A DNA stretch of 64,000 nt from VAZQ01 sp963817015 (GCA_963817015.1 CAWFMV010000007.1:682001-746000), one strand, 5' to 3'. Shown: positions 8,808 to 18,426, numbered from the stretch's first letter. Translations and numbers: made by a program. The notes: generated by a model not told the origin, from the sequence alone.

Positions 8808-9944
8808 CTAGGAGGTCGAGGCCTTCGGGGGGTCGGACGTGACGGTTGGGGGCTGGGCGGCGGACGGCTCCGGCGGCGCAGTCGCAGGGCTGGTTGGTGG
8901 CCCGGCAGATGATCCGGCAGGTCGCGGCCGTGCTGTGCCCGGGCGGTCCGGGCTCCGATAGATCTTGAGCCGCTTCACCCGGCGCGGATCGGCGTCGAGC
9001 ACCTCGATCTCGAACCGGCCCGGCCCAGGCACGACCTCGCCGCGCACCGGCAGCCGGCCGATGCGGGTCGCGATATAGCCGGCGAGCGTGTCGACCTCCT
9101 GGGCAACTTCGCCGACATCGAACTCGGGCCCGATGATCGCGGTCGCGTCCTCGAGGCTCGCACGCGCATTGGCTAGGAAGGAGCCGTCGGCCTGGCGCAC
9201 CACGCCCGGAACAAAGTCCTCGTCGTGCTCGTCGGAGATCTCGCCCACGATCTGCTCGACGATGTCCTCCATCGATACGACACCGTCGGTTCCGCCGTAT
9301 TCGTCGACCACCAGCGCGAGATGAATGCGGGTCGCCTGCATCTTGGCGAGCAGATCGAGCACCGGCATCGAGGGCGGAGCAAACAGGATCTCGCGCACCA
9401 GCTTGGCGGTCGACAGTGACATCGAAAGGTCAATCGCCTTGAGATCGAGGCCGGTCGGCAGCGGCTGCTGCTCACCGGCCTGCGCTGCGGCTTCCGCAGC
9501 ACGCGCCGTCATCAGCGCGATCAGGTCGCGGATGTGGACCATGCCGATGGCATCGTCGAGCGCGTCATCGTAGACGACCAGCCGCGAATGCGCCTGGGTG
9601 GCAAAGACCTTCAGGAGGTCGCCCAGCGCAATGCCTTTCTGGACCGCGATGACGTCGGCGCGCGGCACCATCACATCCGCCACACGCCGCTCGCGCAGGC
9701 TGAGGATGTTGCGCAGCATGGCGCTTTCTTTGGGCGAGAAGCCGGCAGCGACGGCGCCCTTCTCGAGCGCGGTCCGCAGGTCGGCGCGGATCGATCCCGC
9801 CTTCGAGCCGAACAGTGTCCGCAAGCGCCCGAGCCAGCGATCGCCGGCGTTATGAGTGGTGCCCTGGGCCGGCTCGGCCTCGTGTGCTGGTCGCTGGTCG
9901 GGATTGGACTGGTCGGGGTTGGACATGGGGTTGGACTTGGCCAA
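8808..9944 (-). CDS. CorC/HlyC-family CBS-domain protein (YbeX-like)
   Basis: This 378-residue soluble protein has a paired CBS domain at residues ~90-235 (RVADVMVPRADVIAVQ first, LVVDEYGGTDGVVSMEDIVEQIVGEI second) and a C-terminal CorC_HlyC domain (~250-325, EVDTLAGYIATRIGRLPVRGE). Family members bind adenine nucleotides and are linked to Mg/Co efflux and ribosome-associated stress; they are often misnamed hemolysins. The ~50-residue Pro/Ala/Thr-rich tail is low complexity. It sits between ybeY and lnt, the usual place for ybeX. The start could also be the ATG at 9926. Confidence 0.88.
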   Translation of the reverse strand: MAKSNPMSNPDQSNPDQRPAHEAEPAQGTTHNAGDRWLGRLRTLFGSKAGSIRADLRTALEKGAVAAGFSPKESAMLRNILSLRERRVADVMVPRADVIAVQKGIALGDLLKVFATQAHSRLVVYDDALDDAIGMVHIRDLIALMTARAAEAAAQAGEQQPLPTGLDLKAIDLSMSLSTAKLVREILFAPPSMPVLDLLAKMQATRIHLALVVDEYGGTDGVVSMEDIVEQIVGEISDEHDEDFVPGVVRQADGSFLANARASLEDATAIIGPEFDVGEVAQEVDTLAGYIATRIGRLPVRGEVVPGPGRFEIEVLDADPRRVKRLKIYRSPDRPGTARPRPAGSSAGPPTSPATAPPEPSAAQPPTVTSDPPKASTS

Positions 9945-9951
9945 TTAGATG

Positions 9952-10468
9952 TCAGCCGCTGCGGGCGCGCGCAATATAGGGGTCGGGAACTCCCAGCCGG
10001 GCCAGGATCGCGGTTTCCAGGCGCTCCATGGTGGCCGCCTGCCGGTCGCTCTCATGGTCGTAGCCGCATAAATGCAGGAAACCGTGCACTGCAAGATGGG
10101 CCAGATGGTGGTCGAATGGCTTGCGCTCCACCCTGGCCTCGCGCGCCAGCGTCTCATAGGCGATGACGATGTCGCCGAGGAGCCGATGTGCCCCCGCCTG
10201 CGGGTCGGCCGGAAACGATAGCACGTTGGTCGGCTCGTCCTTGCCCCGCCAGGTCCGGTTGAGCTTGCGAATTGCCGAAATCATTGGTGAGCACAATAGC
10301 AAGCTCGGCTCCGCTTGTTGACCGGGCGGCCTTGGCCGGGAGCGCGGTTGCGGCCCCCGCGATCGCCCGCCGCAGCAGCGGTTGCACGCCGCGGCGTCCG
10401 CTCCAGCGCGCGCTTTCCACCAGGATCTCGATGGCAGGAGCCGCCGGGACGCCGCGCGCGCGCTTCAT
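9952..10468 (-). CDS. ybeY: Endoribonuclease YbeY (rRNA maturation factor), one frameshift
   Basis: YbeY is a zinc-dependent RNase for 16S rRNA 3'-end maturation and ribosome quality control. The first part runs from ATG 10468 to ELAIVLTND; the rest continues in another frame as SAIRKLNRTWRGKDEPTN and contains the zinc-binding signature HGFLHLCGYDHE. Dropping one T from the TTT (AAA at 10278-10280 on the plus strand) joins them exactly as LTND-SAIRKL and gives 171 residues, the normal size. The ATG overlaps the phoH stop (ATGA). The conserved family and intact flanks favour a sequencing error over real loss. Confidence 0.88.
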
Positions 10469-11523
10469 TCCTTCGTCTCGCGTGACCGCAGGGTCTTGAG
10501 CGCGGCCTGGTCGTAGGCCTGGACGATCCGCATCACGAGCTCATGCCGGACGACGTCCTCGGCCGTGAACATCACGTGGCTGATGCCTTCGATGCCGTTG
10601 AGCAGGCGGATCGCCTCGGTCAGGCCCGAGGTCTGTCCCGACGGCAGGTCGACCTGGCTCGGGTCACCGGTGACGATCATGCGACTGTTCTCGCCGAGCC
10701 TGGTGAGGAACATCTTCATCTGCATCGAGGTCGTGTTCTGCGCCTCGTCGAGGATCACCACCGAGTTCGACAGCGTGCGTCCGCGCATGAAGGCGAGCGG
10801 CGCGACCTCGAACTCGCCGGTCTGCATCGCCCGCTCGACGATGCGCGCATCCATCAGATCGTAGAGTGCGTCGTATATCGGCCGCAGATAAGGATCGACC
10901 TTCTCGCGCATGTCGCCGGGCAGGAAGCCGAGCCGCTCGCCCGCCTCGACCGCGGGGCGCGTGAGCACGATGCGGTCGACCTCCTTGCGCTCGTAGAGCT
11001 GCACCGCGTGCGCGACCGCGAGCCAGGTCTTGCCGGTGCCGGCCGGGCCGCTGCCGAACACCAGCGCGTGGCGCTTCAGCGCCCGGATATAGGCGTCCTG
11101 CGCGGCGGTGCGGGCGCGCACGGGGCGCTTACGCAGGTTGATTTCCTCGAAGTTTGGCCGTGCGGTGGCAGCGTCATAGTCGAACAGCGAGCCTTGCGCG
11201 ATTGCGAGCCTGATGGCGCCTTCGACGTCGCCGGAAACCACCTCGTCGCCGCGCTTGAGCCGCCCATAGAGCCCGTCGAGCACGCGACGCGCCTGCTCGC
11301 AGGCGTCACGCGAGCCCTCGAGGGTGACGTGGTTGCCGCGCTGCTCGGCGACCACGCCGAGGCGGCGCTCGATCAGCGCAAGGTTCTGCCCGTATTGGCC
11401 GAACAACAGCGAGGCAAGGCGATTGTCGTCGTAGGTGAGCGCGACGTGGGTTGCGGAGTTGTCGCCTGCCGCATCGGGCTGCAGAAGCGATTCCTTGTCA
11501 GAGCCAGTGGTGCGCAATGGCAT
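10465..11523 (-). CDS. PhoH-family ATPase (YbeZ-like)
   Basis: This cytoplasmic P-loop NTPase has 352 residues, with an N-terminal KH-like region and a PhoH core from residue ~130. Walker A is GPAGTGKTWLA, the Walker B region is SVVILDEAQN, and TGDPSQVDLP follows. Family members with this linkage partner YbeY in RNA processing. It is embedded in miaB-phoH-ybeY-corC-lnt with 1-4-nt overlaps on both sides, so it is clearly operonic. Confidence 0.93.
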   Translation of the reverse strand: MPLRTTGSDKESLLQPDAAGDNSATHVALTYDDNRLASLLFGQYGQNLALIERRLGVVAEQRGNHVTLEGSRDACEQARRVLDGLYGRLKRGDEVVSGDVEGAIRLAIAQGSLFDYDAATARPNFEEINLRKRPVRARTAAQDAYIRALKRHALVFGSGPAGTGKTWLAVAHAVQLYERKEVDRIVLTRPAVEAGERLGFLPGDMREKVDPYLRPIYDALYDLMDARIVERAMQTGEFEVAPLAFMRGRTLSNSVVILDEAQNTTSMQMKMFLTRLGENSRMIVTGDPSQVDLPSGQTSGLTEAIRLLNGIEGISHVMFTAEDVVRHELVMRIVQAYDQAALKTLRSRETKE

Positions 11524-12914
11524 CAGCCTCCCGCCTGCATGAGCATCGGCTCGCGCGCCTCGCGCGGCTGTGCGAGCGTGCCGAACAGACTGTTGGGACC
11601 GACGTCGGTGATCGTTACCGGAGCGATCTCTCCGATCATCGCCGCGTCGGCCAGGACCTGAACCGGCTGCAAGTACGGCGAGCGCCCGACGATCTGGCCC
11701 GGATGGCGGCCTATTCTCTCGAACAGAACATCGAAGGTCTGGCCGCGGCAGCGCTGGTTGAAGCCGGCCTGGTCGCGATCGATCGCCTGCTGCAGACGCT
11801 GCAGCCGCTCGGCCTTGATCTCGTCGTCGACTTGGTCGGTGAGCTCAGCCGCAGGCGTGCCGGGCCGCGCCGAATACTTGAACGAGAAAGCGCCGGCATA
11901 ACCGACCTCCTCGACCAGCGACAGCGTGGCGTCGAAATCGTCCTCGGTCTCGCCCGGGAAACCAACAATGAAATCCGACGAGAACGCGATCGCAGGCTGC
12001 GCGTCCCGCACGCGCGCGATCACGTCGAGATAGTCAGCGCGGGTGTGCCGACGGTTCATCGCGGCGAGAATTCGATCGGAGCCTGACTGCACCGGCAGAT
12101 GGAGATAAGGCGTCAGCGCCGGCAGGTCGCGATGCGCGGCGATCAGGCTCGTCTCCATGTCGCCTGGATGGCTGGTGGTGTAGCGCAGCCGCGCGACGCC
12201 CGGCACGTCGGCGATCCGATGCAGAAGCTGCCCGAGCGTCCAGGAACGGCCGTCGGGACCTTCGCCGTGATAGCCGTTGACGTTCTGACCGATGAGCGTG
12301 ATCTCGCGCACGCCGGCTTCCGCGAGGCGCCCGGCTTCGGCGACGATCCTGTCGACGGGTCGCGAGGTCTCGGCGCCGCGCGTATAAGGCACCACGCAGA
12401 AGGTGCAGAACTTGTCACAGCCTTCCTGCACGGTGACGAACGCGGATACGCCGCGCCGGCGCGTCACTTCGCGGCTCGGCGCCGGGAGCGCGTCGAACTT
12501 GTCCTCGATCGGGAACTCGGTGTCGATCGCGCGCTCGCCGCGGTCCACCTGCGCCAGCAGGCCCGGCAGGCGGTGATAGCTCTGCGGCCCGACTACGAGG
12601 TCGACCGACGGCGCACGGCGCACGATCTCGGCGCCTTCGGCCTGGGCCACGCAGCCCGCCACTGCGACCGTGACGCGGCGTCCGTCCCGGGCCGCCGCCT
12701 GCTTGATCAGGCGCGTGCGGCCAAGCTCCGAATAGACCTTCTCGGCCGCCTTCTCGCGGATATGGCAGGTGTTGAGGATGATGAGGTCGGCGTCCTCGGG
12801 CGTCGCGGTCTCGGCGTAGCCTTCAGGCGCCAGCATGTCCGCCATACGATTGGAATCGTAGACGTTCATCTGGCAGCCGAATGACTTGATGTAGACCTTG
12901 CGCCCTGCGCTCAT
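11523..12914 (-). CDS. miaB: tRNA-2-methylthio-N6-dimethylallyladenosine synthase MiaB
   Basis: MiaB is a radical-SAM methylthiotransferase that makes ms2i6A37 in tRNA. The 463 residues show the UPF0004 domain (KVYIKSFGCQMNVYDSNRM, three cluster cysteines), the radical-SAM motif CDKFCTFC at ~residues 165-172 and a C-terminal TRAM region. The start MSAGRKVYIKSFGC is the family norm. Its stop shares one base with the phoH start. Confidence 0.95.
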   Translation of the reverse strand: MSAGRKVYIKSFGCQMNVYDSNRMADMLAPEGYAETATPEDADLIILNTCHIREKAAEKVYSELGRTRLIKQAAARDGRRVTVAVAGCVAQAEGAEIVRRAPSVDLVVGPQSYHRLPGLLAQVDRGERAIDTEFPIEDKFDALPAPSREVTRRRGVSAFVTVQEGCDKFCTFCVVPYTRGAETSRPVDRIVAEAGRLAEAGVREITLIGQNVNGYHGEGPDGRSWTLGQLLHRIADVPGVARLRYTTSHPGDMETSLIAAHRDLPALTPYLHLPVQSGSDRILAAMNRRHTRADYLDVIARVRDAQPAIAFSSDFIVGFPGETEDDFDATLSLVEEVGYAGAFSFKYSARPGTPAAELTDQVDDEIKAERLQRLQQAIDRDQAGFNQRCRGQTFDVLFERIGRHPGQIVGRSPYLQPVQVLADAAMIGEIAPVTITDVGPNSLFGTLAQPREAREPMLMQAGG

Positions 12915-13077
12915 GCCGTTCGTCGATGCCGCCTCTGCCGGCTCGCAATTAAGCTATTCACTGCGCTACAGAATTCCAGTTCCCAACGGTGGCCGATAGG
13001 CGCCATGTCATACTGGGTTTCGGCCGAAAAGGAAACCACGCGCCCCCGGCTTGGCGCGCCCCTTCGAAAATGTGAAT

Positions 13078-13106
13078 GGCCGCCCCGTCGGTGAAACGGG
13101 GCGGCC
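13078..13106 (-). terminator. Strong GC hairpin after the Vgb-like gene
   Basis: GGCCGCCCCGT (13078-13088) pairs perfectly with ACGGGGCGGCC (13096-13106) around a 7-nt loop. On the minus strand it lies 22 bp past the stop of the Vgb-like gene and is followed by a T-rich stretch (ATTCACATTTTCG), so it probably ends that transcript. Confidence 0.65.
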
Positions 13107-13128
13107 ACCCGAAGTATTGGGGCTGCGG

Positions 13129-14987
13129 TTATTGGGCCTGCCGCTTGAGCTCCGCCAGGTCGGCGTCGCTGCGGAACGTCATCGCCACGACCTTGCTCGA
13201 GCGCGGATAGCAGAACACCACCTCGAGCTTGCCGCCCGGCAGGTCACGCAGCGAGGCGAGCCGCACCTCTGTGCCACGTGTCGGCAGATCGAACACGGTC
13301 CACTTTGCAGCAGTCGGATCGTATTTCGCGATCTGATCGGTGGTCCACATCGGCGCCCAGACGTTGTGGTTCTTGTCCACGATCGTCGCATAGGGCTGAT
13401 GCGCGGTCGGGTTCGGGAACGGCACGAAGCTCATGTCGCCGGTCTTGGTGTCGACGCGGGTGAGATTGCCGCCCCAGGAGTTCGCGACCCAGAGCACGCC
13501 GGCTGAGCGGTCGATGCCGATGCGGCGCGGGCCTTGCGACCACGGGAATGGCGTGCCGATGTCCTTCGGCGCGTAGGTGTCGTAGAACTTGACGTCCGCT
13601 GGCGTGACGATCGCCATCTCTTCCTTCACCGGCGGCAGCTTCCATTCCATCGACTTGCCGGTCTTGATGTCGCTCTTGGCGATGATGTCGAACGCCATCT
13701 GGGTCCACCAGACATTGCCGTCGCGATCGCCGGCGATGCCGTAGGTGGCGCCCTGGCCGCCATTGGCGGTCTTCGGGGTCACCGACTTGAACTCGGTGAA
13801 TTTCTCCTCGACCGGATCGAAGCGCAGCACGCCGTCGTTCGTGCCGGCCCAGATGCCGCCGGTGCCGTCATAGTCGAGCGTCACCGGGCCATCGATCTGC
13901 GACATGTTCGACGGCGGGATGTGGACCGTGATCTTCTCGGTCTTGGGGTCGATCATGGCGAGCGCGCCACGCGAGACGTGCGCGTTGAACCAGATGATGC
14001 CCTTCTCGTCGCGGATGAGGCCGTGCGCGTTCGCGGCATTGCCGTTCGGGGCGTTGACCTTGAACGGCTTCAGCTCGCCGGTCTTGGCGTCGATGCGGCC
14101 GATCGTCATGGTCTTGTTCTGCGTCACGGCGGCGAACCAGAGATTGCCGTCGAGATCGGCGGCCGCGTCATGCGGCAGCGAGCCGCCGCGCGAGGTCGTT
14201 CCCATCGTCCAGTCGCTGCCGTTGATCGGCGGGGTCGCGCGACGGAAGCTGGACGTCCGGATTGAGCGGCACGTCGTATTCCTTGTAGACCACGCGCGCC
14301 GCGTCACCGGTGGGGCGCGGCCGACTGGTGATCTTGAAGCCGCCCTGGTTCGGTCCACGCGCGCGCGCGAGATAGCCGGCAAGCTCCTTCTGATGGAAAT
14401 CGAGCACCGGATTGGGCGGGGTGTTCGGCCGATACATGCCGTACACGTTGATCGACTTCATCGCCTGCACGATCGCGTGCCAGCCGTTCTCGTCGAAGCG
14501 ATGCTGCAGCGTATAGCTCGGCGTATGGCAGCTCGTGCAATTGTTGCGGAAGATGCGCTTCATGCGCTTGTCGTCGTTGCGTCTCTTCCGGCAAGCCCGC
14601 GAGAATGAGATCGCCAGGCAGCTGCCGCACCCGCGTCTCGAAATCGGTGATCGACGTCAGCACGAAATCCTGGCTCTTCTTGGCGGCGAGGTCGACATCG
14701 CTCTTGGCGGTCTCGAAGCTCAGCGCCTGCGCCCAGACCTTGTATTTGCCGGCCTCGAGCGGCGGAAAATAGTAGGCGCCGTTTTCGTCGGTGAAGACCG
14801 TGGTGGTGATGGTGGAGCCCTCGGCCTTGGCGGAGACCGTCACGCCTTCCATCTTCTCGCCCGCGGCCGACTTGATCGAACCGCTCAGCACGACCTCGGC
14901 GGCGTCGGCCGAGGAAGCGATGACGGCGAGGCTGAGGCACAACGCGGTGGTGGTGGCGAGGCTCGTCGCAATTCGTTTGCAAGTCAT
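13129..14987 (-). CDS. Secreted fusion: carboxypeptidase-regulatory-like domain, cytochrome-c motif, Vgb-like propeller (two frameshifts)
   Basis: Correcting two +1 frameshifts (near 14570 and 14235) gives one 618-residue exported protein. A signal peptide (CLSLAVIASSADA, cleavage ~29) leads to a carboxypeptidase-regulatory-like beta-sandwich (GSIKSAAGEKMEGVTVSAKA, residues ~30-115). Next comes a haem-binding CTSCH in a cytochrome-c-like segment, then a long propeller resembling virginiamycin B lyase/SMP-30 with repeated blocks such as DLDGNLWFAAVT and GDRDGNVWWTQM. The architecture suggests a periplasmic redox or binding role, but the substrate is unknown; antibiotic lyase activity should not be assumed. 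A small cytochrome c gene lies just upstream. Confidence 0.7.
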
Positions 14988-15013
14988 TGCCAGCTCTCCT
15001 GATGGTCGATGGC

Positions 15014-15398
15014 TCAGCGCGGTTGATTGGCAGGCGCGGGTGTGGCCGGTGCGGGCACCGGCAGGGTTTTGAGGTAGGCCACGATGGCGTCGATCTGGTC
15101 GGGACGGAAATGATATTTGAAGCCCGGCATGTTCGGGGTGCCGCTGCTGATGAACTCACGCATCAAGTCTTCTTGCCCGCCCAGCGACATTCCGGACAGG
15201 ACCGGACCGTAATGCCCGACATTCGTGAGCTGCACTTTCACGTGGCAGACCACGCATGACTGGGCGAACAGATTCCGCCCCGTCGTCTGCTTGTCGTTGA
15301 GAGATTGTTCGGCTTGCTGCGCGATGCACGCTCAGAGGCGTGACGGCAAGCATGAACAGCGCGGTCGTCAGCGCTACGTTCCACGCGCTGTGCTTCAT
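15014..15398 (-). CDS. Small periplasmic c-type cytochrome (one frameshift)
   Basis: The N-terminus MKHSAWNVALTTALFMLAV is a signal peptide. After a +1 frameshift near 15320 the reading continues as QQAEQSLNDKQTTGRN and reaches haem motif CVVCH. A class-I-like C-terminal half follows, with a probable Met ligand in TPNMPGFKYHF and the helix IDAIVAYLKTLP. Corrected length is 127 residues. It lies 26 bp upstream of the cytochrome/propeller fusion on the same strand and is the likely electron partner of that protein. Confidence 0.72.
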
Positions 15399-15511
15399 AG
15401 GGCTTCCTCCCGATCGTCGGCTTTTGGGCTAAGCCTACGACTCCCGTTTCCGGAAGGGAAGAGCATCGCGCGTGGCTTGTGGAGCCTGGAAGCCTTGGCG
15501 AACCTTGGCCG

Positions 15512-15949
15512 TTACCGCTTCGGCTTCTCCTCCAGCGGCACCGCATAAAGCTCGAGCCGATGGTCAACCAGCTTGTAGCCGAGCTGCCGGGCGATCTCCG
15601 CCTGCAGCCGCTCGATCTCCTCGGACTGGAACTCGATCACCTCGCCGGTGCGGAGATTGATGAGATGGTCATGGTGCGTGTCCGGTATCTGCTCGTAGCG
15701 GGCACGGCCGTCGCGGAAATCGTGCCGCTCGATGATGCCGGCATCCTCGAATAGCTTCACGGTCCGATAGACGGTCGAGATCGAAATGCGGTCGTCGATC
15801 GCGGAGCAGCGTCGATAGAGCTCCTCCACGTCGGGATGGTCATCAGCCGAAGCCAGCGTCCGCGCAATGACACGGCGTTGCTCAGTCATGCGCATGCCTT
15901 TGGATGCGCACAAGGCTTCGATGTCCTTGCCTTTGGTATCGGTCGCCAC
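15512..15949 (-). CDS. fur: Fur-family metalloregulator (Fur/Mur-like)
   Basis: This is a DNA-binding metal sensor of 145 residues. The winged helix is visible (MRMTEQRRVIARTLASADDH and ISISTVYRTVKLFEDAGII), followed by the metal-site segment HHDHLINLRTGEVIEF. The CxxC structural zinc motifs of classical Fur are absent, as in rhizobial Fur/Mur proteins that respond to manganese or iron. I chose the GTG at 15949 (VATDTKGKDIEALC) because GGAGG lies 5-6 nt upstream; longer in-frame starts would read into rimI. It follows tsaB-rimI. Confidence 0.88.
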   Translation of the reverse strand: MATDTKGKDIEALCASKGMRMTEQRRVIARTLASADDHPDVEELYRRCSAIDDRISISTVYRTVKLFEDAGIIERHDFRDGRARYEQIPDTHHDHLINLRTGEVIEFQSEEIERLQAEIARQLGYKLVDHRLELYAVPLEEKPKR

Positions 15950-15986
15950 ATGTCCCTCCGTGGGGCTACCTTTAGCACAAATGTGG

Positions 15987-16469
15987 TTACAAGTCGCGTC
16001 GAAGAACAAGCGCCGCGGCGCTTCGACCCTTTTGATCCTGATAATAGGCTTCGCGGCGGCCGACGTCGCGGAATCCGGCGCGCGCATAGAGCTTGCGTGC
16101 CGGAAGGTTGCCTTCGTCAACTTCGAGAAACACCCTGTGCACACCGATACCTGCAAGACGGCGCAAATGCAGGTCGAGCAAGCGGCGCGAAAGTCCTCTC
16201 CTCCGCCGTGCAGGCGCGACGGCGACAGAAAGAATTTCTGCCTCGTCGGAGACTATGCGCGACAGGATGAAGCCGACGAGGCCGCGTCCCACCATGGCGC
16301 GATGCGCGATGACGTTGCGGTCGAGCAGCAGGCCCTCGATCTCGTCGTCGCTCCAGCCGCGATGAAACGACTTGCCATGGAGCGTCGCGATCGCTGCGGC
16401 ATCGCGCGGCGTCGCCTCCGACAGGGCGGGCTCGCGGCGCGCGAGCAGGCGGGTCAGGAATGCGATCAT
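15987..16469 (-). CDS. rimI: Ribosomal-protein-alanine N-acetyltransferase RimI (GNAT)
   Basis: This 160-residue GNAT protein is expected to acetylate the N-terminus of ribosomal protein S18. The acetyl-CoA loop is visible as SVAVAPARRRRGLSRRLL (R/QxxGx-type) and the C-terminal strand as FLEVDEGNLPARKLYARAGF, both typical of RimI. Its start overlaps the tsaB stop by 4 nt, and fur begins 37 bp downstream, reproducing the rhizobial tsaB-rimI-fur order. Confidence 0.9.
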   Translation of the reverse strand: MIAFLTRLLARREPALSEATPRDAAAIATLHGKSFHRGWSDDEIEGLLLDRNVIAHRAMVGRGLVGFILSRIVSDEAEILSVAVAPARRRRGLSRRLLDLHLRRLAGIGVHRVFLEVDEGNLPARKLYARAGFRDVGRREAYYQDQKGRSAAALVLRRDL

Positions 16470-17149
16470 CGGCGGGGCAGGCGAGCCGCGTCCTGAGGCT
16501 GCGCATCGGGGGCGCGCAGATAGAGCGGCTTGGGTGAGCCGTGTCCCTCATCGGCCGCTGCCGCGAGCCGCGCGATCCAGCTGATGTCGGGAGCCCCGCG
16601 CTGATCGACCGTGGTCGGCGGCGGCTCGGTCTTCGGCCAAGCTGCCGCGATCAGCTTTGCAGCCGAGCCGACGATGCGTGACGGATTCGGCAGCGCTGCC
16701 CGCACGGCTTCGCGCAGCGATGCGACCCGTGGCGCCACCAGGGTCCGGCCGCGCGGCCCAAAGATCTGGAGATAAACGTGATCATGACGGGCATCGATCG
16801 CCGCCACGACCGGTAGCGTGTCGTCTTCCGCGATGTGCGGCGCCGCGAAGGCGGCAAGCGTCGTGAGGCCGATGACCGGCTTGTCAGCCGCCAGCGCAAG
16901 ACCGCGCGCAGCCGATATGCCGACTCGCAGCCCGGTGAAGCTGCCCGGGCCGGTCGTGACCGCGATGCGATCAAGCTCCTTGAATTCGACGGCAGCGCCA
17001 TCCATCACGCGCGCGATCAACGGCATCAGCGCCTCAGCATGGCCGCGCTGCATGGTCAGCGTCTCGCTCGCCATGATGGCTTGCCGATCGCTATCGAGCA
17101 CGGCAGCTGAGCAGGCATCGAGTGCTGTGTCGATCGCGAGGACGCGCAT
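16466..17149 (-). CDS. tsaB: tRNA threonylcarbamoyladenosine biosynthesis protein TsaB
   Basis: TsaB is the scaffold partner of TsaD in t6A37 tRNA modification. The 227-residue protein starts MRVLAIDTALDACSAAVLD and contains the conserved GPGSFTGLRVGISAARGLAL near residue 70, both hallmarks of the ASKHA-fold TsaB. It is co-transcribed with rimI (4-nt overlap). Confidence 0.93.
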   Translation of the reverse strand: MRVLAIDTALDACSAAVLDSDRQAIMASETLTMQRGHAEALMPLIARVMDGAAVEFKELDRIAVTTGPGSFTGLRVGISAARGLALAADKPVIGLTTLAAFAAPHIAEDDTLPVVAAIDARHDHVYLQIFGPRGRTLVAPRVASLREAVRAALPNPSRIVGSAAKLIAAAWPKTEPPPTTVDQRGAPDISWIARLAAAADEGHGSPKPLYLRAPDAQPQDAARLPRR

Positions 17150-17232
17150 GACCAGTCAGTTCGCTCAAATGTGCGAAACGGCGATGAACCCGTTGCGGGT
17201 TGCGTGACCGTCTATCGTGCTGCGGGCGGCCG

Positions 17233-17796
17233 CTACATCGGCCGCACCTCTACGACATCTGGCACGTAGTGGCGCAGCAAGTTCTGGATACCGTGGCGAA
17301 GTGTTGCGGTCGACGACGGGCAGCCGGCGCAGGCGCCCTTCATGTCGAGAAACACCACGCCATCCTTGAAACCGCGGAAGCTGATGTCGCCGCCATCATT
17401 CTCGACAGCGGGGCGAACGCGGGTCTCGAGCAGCTCCTTGATGGTGGCGACAGTCTCGGCGTCCTTGGCGTCGAAGAACTCGTCCGCTCCGGCGGCCGGT
17501 CCAGCGCCCGGCTCGCCGCGCAGGAGCGGCACGCCCGACATGAAATGCTCCATGATGGCGCCGAGGATTGCGGGTTTGAGCTGCTGCCATTCGCCGCTGG
17601 CCTTGGTGACCGAGATGAAGTCAGAGCCGAAAAAGACGCCGCTCACCCCTGGAACCGCGAACAGCCGCTCCGCGAGCGGCGATTGGCCGGCGCCATCCTT
17701 GTCGCGGATGTCGAGCGTACCGTGGGGGAGCACGGCGCGGCCCGGCAGGAACTTCAGGGCGGCCGGGTTGGGGGTCGGCTCGGTCTGGATGAACAT
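17233..17796 (-). CDS. NifU-family Fe-S cluster scaffold/carrier (NfuA-like)
   Basis: The 187-residue protein has an N-terminal Nfu domain (MFIQTEPTPNPAALKFLPGR) and a C-terminal NifU domain with the cluster-binding CAGC motif (residues ~149-152, KGACAGCPSSTATL). It is expected to deliver [4Fe-4S] clusters to apo-targets such as MiaB, encoded nearby. It lies upstream of tsaB on the same strand with an 83-bp gap. RBS AGGAGCTGACCC precedes the ATG. Confidence 0.92.
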   Translation of the reverse strand: MFIQTEPTPNPAALKFLPGRAVLPHGTLDIRDKDGAGQSPLAERLFAVPGVSGVFFGSDFISVTKASGEWQQLKPAILGAIMEHFMSGVPLLRGEPGAGPAAGADEFFDAKDAETVATIKELLETRVRPAVENDGGDISFRGFKDGVVFLDMKGACAGCPSSTATLRHGIQNLLRHYVPDVVEVRPM

Positions 17797-17931
17797 GGGT
17801 CAGCTCCTGGAGTTGGGGCGCGCTTTCCGCGGGTAGTGTTGCTCTGCCACCAATCTAGTCATTGACATGCCGCAAAGGAAGTTCGGGCGGAAACGGCGGC
17901 GACGAAAGCCTTGGTCAGGGCTGCCGCCCGG

Positions 17932-18426
17932 TTAAGTCATGGAATCAAGGTCTTCGTCGCTCAGATGGCCGGGCACAATGGCGACCGGGATCGGAAAGGT
18001 CCCGGCGCCCTTGGCAAAGCCCGATACCATGGGTCCGGGCCCTTCCTTGCTGGTGGCGGCGGCCAGGATCAGGATCGCAATATCCTCGTCCTCGTCGATC
18101 AGCTTGAGCAATTCCTCGGTCTGGTCGCCTTCGCGGATGACCCGCTCCGGCTGGTTGCCGGTAATGCTGCTCGAACGGGCGGCGTGGCGGTCGAGTGTGG
18201 CGTTGGCCTCCTCATGGGCCTCGGCCCGCATGATATCGGCAACCCCGAGCCACTGCTGATTGCGGTCCCGGGTCTCGATGACCTGCAGCATGACGACCGT
18301 CGCGCCAATGCGCAGCGAGCGGCGGCTGGCGAAATAAAGCGCACGGTCGCATTCCGGAGTGTCGTCGATGACGACCAGGAATTTCGGCCTGTGGCCGGAT
18401 TCGTAGCTGCGCCGCCTTGCGCTCAT
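17932..18426 (-). CDS. Universal stress protein (UspA fold)
   Basis: The 164-residue single-domain protein has the Usp Rossmann-like fold. KFLVVIDDTPECDRALYFASRRS is strand 1 plus helix 1, and the late segment ILAAATSKEGPGPMVSGFAKG sits where Usp proteins bind ATP, although the classic GxxGxxG(S/T) is not clear. It lies between trpS and nfuA on the same strand. The specific stress role is unknown. Confidence 0.82.
   Translation of the reverse strand: MSARRRSYESGHRPKFLVVIDDTPECDRALYFASRRSLRIGATVVMLQVIETRDRNQQWLGVADIMRAEAHEEANATLDRHAARSSSITGNQPERVIREGDQTEELLKLIDEDEDIAILILAAATSKEGPGPMVSGFAKGAGTFPIPVAIVPGHLSDEDLDSMT

Noticed and set aside
13129..14987. Virginiamycin B lyase (antibiotic resistance) annotation
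   Set aside because: The propeller resembles the Vgb/SMP-30 superfamily only in fold. Fusion to a haem segment and an export signal argues for a different role.
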